Positions 1 through 5,804 of a DNA stretch of 5,804 bases are shown here, piece after piece (the first letter of the stretch is position 1; each line of letters starts with the position of its first letter). Where the stretch lies: the NCBI GenBank assembly GCA_021781315.1, contig JAJXXB010000037.1, positions 1 to 5,804 on the forward strand, read 5' to 3'. Origin of the DNA: Actinomycetes bacterium (GTDB taxonomy: Bacteria; Actinomycetota; Acidimicrobiia; Acidimicrobiales; RAAP-2). The notes beneath the pieces were generated by a model. That model did not search any database. It was not told where the DNA came from and saw only the letters and a program-made list of their open reading frames with translations. A program made the position numbers and the translations under genes.

Positions 1-560
<560 letters not shown>

Positions 561-566
561 GAACTC

Positions 567-572
567 ATCCTA
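567..572 (-). promoter_or_regulatory. Candidate -10 element (TAGGAT) for a leaderless smORF-mdh transcript
   Basis: On the minus strand TAGGAT (572-567) fits the actinobacterial TANNNT -10 pattern. It is followed by exactly six bases (GAGTTC) and then the ATG at 560. That spacing would put the transcription start on the A of the start codon, the usual layout of a leaderless mRNA. No -35 resembling TTGACA is seen at 16-18 bases upstream. The same bases can also be read as a Shine-Dalgarno AGGA seven bases from the ATG, so the two readings compete. It lies in the only gap of the cluster that could hold a promoter. Confidence 0.35.
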
Positions 573-587
573 GGTCGCTCACCGACA

Positions 588-600
588 GCCCTCCGAGGGC
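588..600 (-). other. Short GC hairpin in the metF to small-ORF spacer
   Basis: GCCCT and AGGGC form a perfect five-base inverted repeat around a three-base loop, just after the metF stop codon. No run of T follows on the minus strand, so it does not look like a standard intrinsic terminator. It may weaken read-through, protect an mRNA end, or be coincidence in GC-rich DNA. Confidence 0.3.
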
Positions 601-605
601 CAAAG

Positions 606-1463
606 TCACGTCCGCTGCGAGAAGAGCGCCTCGTGAATCTCGCGCGTCGCGGTCGAGCGATTGAGCGTGTAGAAGTGAAGTCCCGGAGCGCCCGCCTCGA
701 GCAGGGCCTCGCAGAGTTCGCGCGCCGCGGCGACGCCTTCGGCGCGCACCGCGCCGGGACCGCCGCGCTCGTGGGCGCGCTCGAGGCGCGCGACCAGACT
801 CGCCGGCACCGTCGCGCCCATCTCGGCCATGCGGGCCACGCCCGAGAGCGTCGTGACCGGCATGATCCCGGGCAGGATCGGCTTGGTGACCCCGAGGGCG
901 CCGACCTCCTCGACCAGTCGCGTCCACTGGGAGAGCTCGAAGAAGAACTGGGTCACCGCGAAGTCGGCCAGGGCGAGCTTGTCCGCGAGGTAGCGCCGGT
1001 CGCTCGCCAGGTCGACCGAGCGCGGGTGCCCGTCGGGGTGCGCCGCGACGCCGATCGAGAAGTCCCCCACGCGGCGCGCCAGCGCGACGAGATCGCTCGC
1101 GTGATCGAGCTCGCGCGCGAGGTCCTCGCCCTCGGGCGGGTCGCCGCCCAGGGCCATGAGGTTCTCCACCCCGGCGTCGCGGTAGTGCTCGAGGATCTCG
1201 GTCATCTCGGCGCGCGAGTGCCCGACGCAGATGAGGTGGGCCATCGGCGTGAGATGGCCCTCACGCTTGATGCGCGTCACGAGGTCGTAGGTGCGCTGGC
1301 GCGACTCTCGCCCCCCGCGGTAGGTCACCGACACGAAGGAGGGCCGCAGTTGCTCCAGGTCGGCGAGGGTCGCCGCCAGGACGGCCGCCTCCTCGTCGGA
1401 CTTGGGCGGGAAGAACTCGAAGGAGCGGGTGATCCCCTCGCGCAGCAGCGCGTCGACGCGCAC
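606..1463 (-). CDS. metF: 5,10-methylenetetrahydrofolate reductase
   Basis: Flavoprotein that reduces 5,10-methylene-THF to 5-methyl-THF with NAD(P)H, supplying the methyl group for methionine synthesis. The product is 285 residues, close to E. coli MetF (296), and spans the single FAD-binding TIM-barrel domain. Visible motifs: SFEFFPPKS at 14-22 with catalytic Glu16 (E. coli Glu28); FVSVTYRGG at 43-51; MAHLICVG at 74-81; ALGGDPP at 104-110 with Asp108 (E. coli Asp120) near the flavin; TQFFFE at 171-176 with Gln172 (E. coli Gln183); and LHFYTLNR near the C-terminus. No C-terminal regulatory domain of the eukaryotic kind is present. I chose the GTG at 1463-1461, four bases after the cupin stop, because GGAG at 1474-1471 sits seven bases upstream and the conserved SFEFFPP then falls at the usual distance. 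An ATG at 1517 would only add low-complexity residues read out of frame through the cupin gene. It shares its substrate with FolD, three genes' span upstream in the same cluster. Confidence 0.96.
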   Translation of the reverse strand: MRVDALLREGITRSFEFFPPKSDEEAAVLAATLADLEQLRPSFVSVTYRGGRESRQRTYDLVTRIKREGHLTPMAHLICVGHSRAEMTEILEHYRDAGVENLMALGGDPPEGEDLARELDHASDLVALARRVGDFSIGVAAHPDGHPRSVDLASDRRYLADKLALADFAVTQFFFELSQWTRLVEEVGALGVTKPILPGIMPVTTLSGVARMAEMGATVPASLVARLERAHERGGPGAVRAEGVAAARELCEALLEAGAPGLHFYTLNRSTATREIHEALFSQRT

Positions 1464-1467
1464 GAGG

Positions 1468-1839
1468 CTACTCCGCGCGGCCGAAGTCGTCTTCGAGGCG
1501 CACGATGTCGTCCTCACCGAAGTAGGTGCCGTGCTGGACCTCGATGAAGACCACCGGGGTCGTGCCGCGATTCTCGCAGCGGTGCTTCTGGCCCAGTGCC
1601 ACGTCGATGGAGTCGCCGGGGTGCATCTCGTACTCGACGTCGTCGAGCACGACCGTCGCCACGCCGTTGACGAAGAACCAGTGCTCGGCGCGCTGGGCGT
1701 GCTGCTGGTAGCTCAGGCGCTTGCCGGGTGCCACCACGAGGCGCTTGACCTTGTGGTCGAACATCTCGTCGTCGAGCACGGTGAAACTGCCCCAGGGGCG
1801 CTCGTCGTACTCGCGACCACGATCGTCGGTGACTGTCAT
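1468..1839 (-). CDS. Single-domain cupin of the type II mannose-6-phosphate isomerase family
   Basis: A 123-residue cupin resembling the C-terminal isomerase domain of bifunctional mannose-1-phosphate guanylyltransferase/mannose-6-phosphate isomerase (ManC/AlgA type), here without the nucleotidyltransferase half. RPWGSF at 14-19 opens the domain. Cupin motif 1 runs from Gly39 to Gly59 with the family pattern QxHxxRxEHW (Gln45, His47, Glu52, His53). Motif 2 runs from Gly75 to Asn90 with His86. [14 protein letters not shown] at 108-121 is the usual family ending. Gln45, His47, Glu52 and His86 are the likely metal ligands. Activity on mannose-6-phosphate is an inference: stand-alone members are often just annotated as cupins and may act on another sugar phosphate. 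The start ATG 1839-1837 overlaps the folD stop as ATGA, with AGAAGG four bases upstream. Longer in-frame starts, up to 1983, would add Arg-rich antisense-like sequence. Its place between folD and metF has no obvious metabolic reason. Confidence 0.9.
   Translation of the reverse strand: MTVTDDRGREYDERPWGSFTVLDDEMFDHKVKRLVVAPGKRLSYQQHAQRAEHWFFVNGVATVVLDDVEYEMHPGDSIDVALGQKHRCENRGTTPVVFIEVQHGTYFGEDDIVRLEDDFGRAE
1471..1474 (-). promoter_or_regulatory. Ribosome binding site supporting the metF GTG start
   Basis: GGAG on the minus strand, seven bases before GTG 1463-1461 and overlapping the last codons of the cupin gene. It is the main nucleotide evidence for choosing the GTG over the upstream in-frame ATG at 1517. 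Confidence 0.6.
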
Positions 1840-2687
1840 CGGACCTTCTCTGCGGCTCGCACGGCGTTGTTCAACAGCATGGCACGGGTCATCGGGCCGA
1901 CGCCACCGAGGCGCGGCGTGATCCAGCCCGCGACGTCGGCGACCTCGGGCGCGACGTCGCTCATCAACCTCGTTCCCGACCAACTGGTGCCGGCGGCGAC
2001 CACCGCCGCACCGGGGCGCACCATGTCGGGCGTGACGAGTCCGGCGACGCCGGCCGCCGCCACCACCACATCGGCGCTGCGCGTAAGAGAGCTCATGTCG
2101 TCGACACCGGTGTGCACCACCGTCACCGCCGCGTTACATCCCGGGCGCTTGAGCGCCATCAGCAGCGCGAGCGGCCGGCCGATCGTGAGCCCGCGTCCGA
2201 TGATCACGACGTGGCGGCCCTCGACGGGCACGTGGTAGCTCGCGAGCAGCTCGACGATGCCCGCCGGCGTGCACGGCAGTGGGCCCGGCGCGCCCATCAC
2301 GAGGCGTCCGAGGTTGACCGGGTGCAGGCCGTCGACGTCCTTCTTCGGATCGACGCGCAACAGCACCTCCTCCTCGTTCATCCCCGCGGGCAGCGGCAGC
2401 TGCACGAGGATCGAGTGGATCGCGTCGTCGGCGTTGAGCCGGTCGATCACGGCCTCGACCTCGGCCTGGGTCGCGCTCGCGGGCAGGTGCACGCCGACCG
2501 AGTGCACGCCGATGGCCTCGCAGTCGGCGTGCTTCATCGCCACGTACTTCGCGCTCGGCCCGTCATCGCCCACCAGCACGGTGGCCAACCCCACGCGCAC
2601 GCCGCGCGCGGCGAGCGCGCCGACGCGATCGGCGAGCTCCATCTTCATGCGGGCGGCGACGCGCTCGCCGTCGAGTAGTTCGGCCAT
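1836..2687 (-). CDS. folD: Bifunctional methylene-THF dehydrogenase / methenyl-THF cyclohydrolase
   Basis: Cytosolic enzyme that oxidises 5,10-methylene-THF with NADP and hydrolyses the methenyl product to 10-formyl-THF, the donor used by PurN and PurH. The 283 residues match the family length. Catalytic landmarks: Tyr48 and Lys52 (YVAMK), the QLPLP motif at 96-100, KDVDGLHP at 116-123 with Asp119, then the PCTPAG segment. The C-terminal Rossmann half has GRGLTIGRP in place of the common GRSxxVGxP, and ends with [12 protein letters not shown]. Two stretches differ from the E. coli type: AAGTS where DVGIN-like sequence is usual, and TPRLGGVGP where TPVPGGVGP is usual. Both may be lineage variants. 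ATG 2687-2685 is preceded by AGGAG, which overlaps the purH stop; the gap to purH is seven bases. The stop overlaps the cupin start as ATGA, so translation is probably coupled on both sides. Confidence 0.97.
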   Translation of the reverse strand: MAELLDGERVAARMKMELADRVGALAARGVRVGLATVLVGDDGPSAKYVAMKHADCEAIGVHSVGVHLPASATQAEVEAVIDRLNADDAIHSILVQLPLPAGMNEEEVLLRVDPKKDVDGLHPVNLGRLVMGAPGPLPCTPAGIVELLASYHVPVEGRHVVIIGRGLTIGRPLALLMALKRPGCNAAVTVVHTGVDDMSSLTRSADVVVAAAGVAGLVTPDMVRPGAAVVAAGTSWSGTRLMSDVAPEVADVAGWITPRLGGVGPMTRAMLLNNAVRAAEKVR

Positions 2688-2691
2688 GTCT

Positions 2692-2696
2692 CTCCT
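2692..2696 (-). promoter_or_regulatory. Ribosome binding site of folD
   Basis: AGGAG on the minus strand, four bases before the folD ATG. It overlaps the TAG stop of purH, consistent with re-initiation by ribosomes that finish purH. Confidence 0.7.
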
Positions 2697-4236
2697 AGTG
2701 TCGGAAGTGACGCTCGCCGGTGAGCATCATGACGATTCCCGCGGCGTTCGCCGCCGCGATCACCTCGGCGTCGCGCACCGATCCCCCCGGCTGGACGACG
2801 GCCGCGACCCCGGCGCCGGTGAGCGACTCGAGACCGTCGGCGAAGGGGAAGAACGCGTCCGAGGCGGCCGCGGAACCCACCGCGAGCTCGCCGGCCTTCG
2901 CCGTGGCGATGCCCGCGGCGACGACGCGCGACTGCTGACCCGCGCCCACTCCGACGGCGACGCCGTCCTTGGCGAGGACGATCGCGTTCGAGGTCGTGCG
3001 CGCGCACACGCGCCAGGCGACCAGCAGGTCCTCGAGCTGGCGCGCCGTGGGCTGGGCGGTGGTGACGCAGCGCCACTGCGCGACGGGCACGCGCAGCTCG
3101 TCGGCGTCCTGGACGAGGGCGGTGTGCCCGTACGTGCGTATCGAGAGCCCCAGCGCCTCGGGCGCGGGCGCCGCGAGCAGCCGGGTCGCCTTGCGACGCG
3201 CGCGCAGGGTGGCGATCGCCGCCTCGGAGAAGGAGGACGCGATGATCACGTCGGCCTGGGGGCCCGCCGCGATTCTCGCGGCCACGTCGTCGTCGACCGC
3301 CCCGCGCAGGGCGACGATGCCGCCGAAGGCGCTCTGGGGGTCGGCGGCGAGGGCGGCGTCGTAGGCCGCGGCGAGGCTCTCGCCCAGGGCCGCGCCCGAG
3401 GCGTTGGCGTGCTTGATGATGGCCACGGCCTCGCGACCCGGCGCGTCGGCCGCCAGCTCGTGGACCAGTCGCCACGCGGCGTCGGCGTCGAAGAGGTTGA
3501 GATAGGAGAGCGCCGTGCCGGCGTGTTGGACGACCTCGTCCCACCACGGACTCGTGCCGGCGAGTCGGTACCGCGCGCCGACCTGGTGGGGATTCTCGCC
3601 GTATCGCAGCACGTCGCGGCGCTCGAGGGTGAGATGCAGCGTCGCCGGCAGGGTGGCCGCGCCCGGCTCGGGGGCCGGGCCGATCTCGCCGCCGGCGTCG
3701 AACCACGCGACGATGGCCGCGTCGTAGGCCGCGGTGTGGGCGAAGGCGGCGCGCGCGAGGTCGTGGCGCGTGGCCGGCGACAACTCGCCGGTCTCACGCA
3801 GCTCGGCGAGGACCGCCGGGTACTGCACCGGGCTCGTGAGGATGCCCACGTGGCGGTGGTTCTTCGCCGCGGCGCGCACCATCGTCGGCCCGCCCACGTC
3901 AATGAGCTCGACCGACGGATTGCTCGAGAAGGGATAGAGGTTGCTCACCACGAGGTCGATGGGCGTGATGTCGTGCTCGACGAGGGCGGCGAGGTGGCTC
4001 TCGACGTCGCGGTCGGCGAGGATGCCGCCGTGGATCGCCGGGTGCAGGGTCTTCACCCGTCCCGAGAGCATCTCGGGGAATCCCGTCACGTCGGCCACAT
4101 CCAGGTGGGCGAGGCCGGCCTCGGCGAGGGCCGTCGCGGTGCCGCCCGAGGCCACGAGCTCGACCCCGAGGTCGGCCAGTCCCTGGGCGAACTCGATCAG
4201 TCCCGTCTTGTCCCAGACGGACAACAGCGCCCTCAT
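2695..4236 (-). CDS. purH: Bifunctional AICAR formyltransferase / IMP cyclohydrolase
   Basis: Catalyses the last two steps of IMP synthesis: formyl transfer from 10-formyl-THF to AICAR, then ring closure. The product is 513 residues (E. coli 529). The N-terminal cyclohydrolase (MGS-like) domain shows SVWDKTG at 6-12, SGGT at 30-33, GRVKTLHP at 59-66, Tyr101 in SNLYPF, Asp113 in IDVGGP and Lys125 in RAAAKNH. The C-terminal transferase domain shows RYGENPHQ at 211-218, the catalytic pair Lys275-His276 in [25 protein letters not shown] and the terminal RHFRH. The loop between LYPF and DVGG is about nine residues shorter than in E. coli and accounts for much of the length difference. KHANASG replaces the common KHxNPCG, but the human enzyme also departs there (KHVSPAG), so activity should be intact. 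ATG 4236-4234 overlaps the purN stop as ATGA, with GGAGGAG just upstream. It pairs with PurN as the second user of 10-formyl-THF. Confidence 0.99.
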   Translation of the reverse strand: MRALLSVWDKTGLIEFAQGLADLGVELVASGGTATALAEAGLAHLDVADVTGFPEMLSGRVKTLHPAIHGGILADRDVESHLAALVEHDITPIDLVVSNLYPFSSNPSVELIDVGGPTMVRAAAKNHRHVGILTSPVQYPAVLAELRETGELSPATRHDLARAAFAHTAAYDAAIVAWFDAGGEIGPAPEPGAATLPATLHLTLERRDVLRYGENPHQVGARYRLAGTSPWWDEVVQHAGTALSYLNLFDADAAWRLVHELAADAPGREAVAIIKHANASGAALGESLAAAYDAALAADPQSAFGGIVALRGAVDDDVAARIAAGPQADVIIASSFSEAAIATLRARRKATRLLAAPAPEALGLSIRTYGHTALVQDADELRVPVAQWRCVTTAQPTARQLEDLLVAWRVCARTTSNAIVLAKDGVAVGVGAGQQSRVVAAGIATAKAGELAVGSAAASDAFFPFADGLESLTGAGVAAVVQPGGSVRDAEVIAAANAAGIVMMLTGERHFRH

Positions 4237-4853
4237 GTCTCCTCCAATGCGCCGGCGAGCGACGCCGGTTCCCGTCCCTGCGCCAACGCCGCCATCACCC
4301 TAGTGATCACCGCGGGGTAGAGGGTTCGCTCGACGGCCTTGATCCGCTCGTGCAGCGTCTCCTCGGTGTCCTCGGGGTACACCGGCACGCGGCGCTGGGC
4401 GAGGATCGGCCCCTCGTCGAGTTCGGCCGTCGCCAGGTGGACGGTGCAGCCCGACTCGGCCACGTGCGCGGCCAGCGCCTGGGCCACCGCGTGCCAGCCC
4501 TTGAAGTCCGGCAACAGGCTGGGGTGCGTGTTGAGGACGCGACCCTCGTAGGCCGCGGGAAACGTGCTCGTCGTCACGGTGCCGAATCCGGCCATCGCCA
4601 CGAGGTCGATGGCGTGCGACGACAGCGCCGCGACCAGCGCCGCCGAGTAGGCCTCGCGGTCGAAGCCCGCCGAGAAGCCGCCGTAGTCGCGACGATCCAC
4701 GAGCACCGTGGTCACCCCGGCGGCCCTGGCTACCTCGAGCGCGCGACAGGGCCGGTCAGCCACCACGAGGGCGACGTCGAGTCCGGCGTCGAGTATTGCT
4801 TCGAGGATGGTGCCCGAGCCCGAGACCATCACGCACAGGCGAACCTCAGCCAA
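4233..4853 (-). CDS. purN: Phosphoribosylglycinamide formyltransferase (GAR transformylase)
   Basis: Transfers the formyl group of 10-formyl-THF to glycinamide ribonucleotide in de novo purine synthesis. With the TTG start it is 206 residues, close to E. coli PurN (212). The first strand [11 protein letters not shown] covers residues 5-15. The catalytic triad is Asn108 and His110 in NTHPSLLP and Asp146 in ELDEGP. Departures from E. coli: Ile16 replaces the Asn of SGNGSN, AGFGTVT replaces AGFMRIL in the folate-binding segment, and FKGWHAV replaces YPGLHTH. I chose TTG 4853-4851 because it keeps the first beta strand and gives MAEVRL before it, with AAGG nine bases upstream. It overlaps the sucD stop by eight bases. 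The GTG at 4832 or ATG at 4829 would delete the strand that carries the phosphate-binding loop. Farther in-frame codons, up to ATG 4985, read Arg-rich sequence through sucD. The stop overlaps purH as ATGA. Confidence 0.96.
   Translation of the reverse strand: MAEVRLCVMVSGSGTILEAILDAGLDVALVVADRPCRALEVARAAGVTTVLVDRRDYGGFSAGFDREAYSAALVAALSSHAIDLVAMAGFGTVTTSTFPAAYEGRVLNTHPSLLPDFKGWHAVAQALAAHVAESGCTVHLATAELDEGPILAQRRVPVYPEDTEETLHERIKAVERTLYPAVITRVMAALAQGREPASLAGALEET
4239..4245 (-). promoter_or_regulatory. Ribosome binding site of purH, inside the end of purN
   Basis: GGAGGAG on the minus strand, inside the last codons of purN. The GGAGG core is four bases from the purH ATG. It is the strongest Shine-Dalgarno sequence in the window and fits coupled translation across the ATGA junction. 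Confidence 0.75.
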
Positions 4854-5739
4854 GCGCGAGGGCCTTGACGATCTCGACCATCTTCTCGCCCGCCTCGGTG
4901 GGGTTCTGGCAGACGTGCACGCCGGCCGCGGAGAGGGCCTCCATCTTGGCTTGCGCGGTGCCCTTCGATCCCGAGATGATGGCACCGGCGTGGCCCATCT
5001 TGCGCCCCGGGGGCGCGGTCACCCCGGCGACGTAGGAGACGACGGGCTTGGTCATGTGGGCCTTGATCCACTCGGCCGCCCGCTCCTCCTCGCTGCCACC
5101 GATCTCGCCGATCATCATGACCGCCTTGGTCTCGGGGTCGGCCTCGAAGGCCGCCAGGCAGTCGATGAAGTTCGTGCCCGGCACCGGGTCGCCGCCGATG
5201 CCCACGCAGGTCGTCTGGCCGATGCCCTGGCTCGAGAGCTCGTAGAGCGCCTGGTAGGTCAGCGTCCCCGAGCGCGACACGATGCCCACCGGCCCGCCGG
5301 CCAGGGCGATGTCGCCCGAGGTGATGCCGATGTTGCACTTGCCGGGACTGATGATCCCGGGGCAGTTGGGCCCGAGCAGGCGCACGCCCGGGAACTCCTC
5401 GACCAGGCGGTTGTACGTGACCGCCTCGTCGTGGGCCGGGATGCCCTCGGTGATGCACACGATGAAGGTGATCCCGCCCTGGGCGGCCTCGATGATCGCG
5501 TCGGCGGCGAAGCGCGGGGGTACCACGACGAAGGACGCCGTCGCCCCCGTCGCCGCCACCGCCTCGGCCACGCTGTCAAAGACGGGGATGCCGTCGACGT
5601 CGGTGCCGCCCTTGCCCGGGGTGACGCCGCCGACGACCTTGGTGCCGTAGTCGCGGTTGCGCAACCCGTGAAAGCGACCCTGGCCGCCGGTCAGTCCCTG
5701 GACGATGACCTTGGTGTTCTCGTCTACGAAGATGCTCAT
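4846..5739 (-). CDS. sucD: Succinate-CoA ligase (ADP/GDP-forming), alpha subunit
   Basis: Alpha subunit of succinyl-CoA synthetase, which with SucC interconverts succinyl-CoA and succinate while making ATP or GTP in the TCA cycle. The 297 residues cover the CoA-binding Rossmann domain and the ligase domain without gaps. Visible motifs: [12 protein letters not shown] at 13-24 at the CoA site; PGKGG at 41-45; GPNCPGII at 123-130; SRSGTLTYQ at 155-163; [14 protein letters not shown] at 180-193; Glu212 in GEIGGS (E. coli Glu208), which stabilises the phosphohistidine; and His250 in GHAGAIISG, the phosphorylated residue (E. coli His246). ATG 5739-5737 lies five bases after the sucC stop; the ribosome site is weak (AAGG ten bases upstream), so coupling to sucC is likely. 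The stop lies inside the start of purN. Confidence 0.99.
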   Translation of the reverse strand: MSIFVDENTKVIVQGLTGGQGRFHGLRNRDYGTKVVGGVTPGKGGTDVDGIPVFDSVAEAVAATGATASFVVVPPRFAADAIIEAAQGGITFIVCITEGIPAHDEAVTYNRLVEEFPGVRLLGPNCPGIISPGKCNIGITSGDIALAGGPVGIVSRSGTLTYQALYELSSQGIGQTTCVGIGGDPVPGTNFIDCLAAFEADPETKAVMMIGEIGGSEEERAAEWIKAHMTKPVVSYVAGVTAPPGRKMGHAGAIISGSKGTAQAKMEALSAAGVHVCQNPTEAGEKMVEIVKALALG

Positions 5740-5744
5740 GGTGT

Positions 5745-5804
5745 CTACGCCTTGGCTAGGGCCACGGCCCGGCGCGCGGCGTCGAGCATGGTGGGTTCGG
5801 TGAT
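5745..5804 (-). CDS. sucC: Succinate-CoA ligase beta subunit, last 19 codons (cut by the right window edge)
   Basis: The frame is open from the window edge to TAG 5747-5745 and reads [19 protein letters not shown]. This Ala-rich helical tail is plausible for a SucC C-terminus, but it is too short to prove identity alone. The call rests mainly on position: the stop is five bases before sucD, and sucC directly precedes sucD in most bacteria. SucC carries the nucleotide-grasp domain and the succinate site, none of which is visible here. Confidence 0.75.
   Translation of the reverse strand: MTEPTMLDAARRAVALAKA

Noticed and set aside
588..600. Intrinsic terminator after metF
   Set aside because: The inverted repeat has a stem of only five base pairs and no T-run follows on the transcribed strand, so it is listed only as a hairpin.
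1464..1517. N-terminal extension of metF to ATG 1517
   Set aside because: The extra residues come from the other frame of the cupin gene, have no family counterpart, and a good ribosome binding site precedes the GTG at 1463.
633..1547. A 304-residue plus-strand frame antisense to metF
   Set aside because: The composition is charged and Arg/His/Gly-rich without motifs, and it mirrors metF. The minus strand carries clear catalytic residues.
1840..1983. N-terminal extension of the cupin to ATG 1983
   Set aside because: The added stretch is Arg-rich and reads folD out of frame. ATG 1839 has an ATGA junction and an upstream AGAAGG.
2645..3706. A 353-residue minus-strand frame overlapping purH in another frame
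   Set aside because: It is extremely Arg-rich low-complexity sequence, as expected from out-of-frame reading of GC-rich purH.
2257..4320. A 687-residue open frame on the plus strand, antisense to folD, purH and purN
   Set aside because: It is a typical high-GC shadow: rich in Arg, Gly, Ala and Asp with no recognisable domain, and it lies opposite well-conserved genes whose motifs are intact.

Overview
The window is a compact, high-GC stretch from a bacterial chromosome in which every recognisable gene lies on the minus strand, so transcription runs from the right edge to the left. The gene set and order (sucC-sucD-purN-purH-folD-...-metF-...-mdh), the strong G/C bias at third codon positions, the use of GTG and TTG starts, and the Thermus/actinobacterial style of malate dehydrogenase suggest an actinobacterium. 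The order sucCD, purNH, folD, mdh is a familiar actinobacterial arrangement. Several protein variants look to me like those of Acidimicrobiia-type lineages, but that is an impression from memory and not a search result.

Layout in transcription order. The last 19 codons of sucC (5804-5745) are followed by sucD (5739-4846), which together encode succinyl-CoA synthetase. Next come purN (4853-4233, TTG start overlapping the sucD stop), purH (4236-2695, ATGA overlap with purN) and folD (2687-1836). A small single-domain cupin related to type II mannose-6-phosphate isomerases follows (1839-1468, ATGA overlap with folD), then metF (1463-606, GTG start). After a 45-base spacer there is an unrecognised acidic 59-residue ORF (560-381). 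The first 121 codons of mdh (363-1) run off the left edge.

How the genes fit together. FolD makes 10-formyl-tetrahydrofolate from 5,10-methylene-tetrahydrofolate. PurN and PurH consume 10-formyl-tetrahydrofolate in the two formyl-transfer steps of purine synthesis. MetF drains the same methylene-tetrahydrofolate pool towards 5-methyl-tetrahydrofolate for methionine. SucCD and Mdh flank this one-carbon block with two TCA-cycle steps. From sucC to metF, neighbouring genes are at most 7 bases apart or overlap, so they are probably one translationally coupled operon. The only gap long enough for an internal promoter is between metF and the small ORF, and it holds a candidate leaderless-type -10 element.

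There is no intergenic stretch over 50 bases. I see no tRNA, rRNA, CRISPR array, insertion sequence, riboswitch or convincing terminator. Most of the window is ordinary housekeeping sequence. The items worth a second look are the 59-residue ORF with its possible leaderless promoter, and the cupin placed inside the folate cluster.
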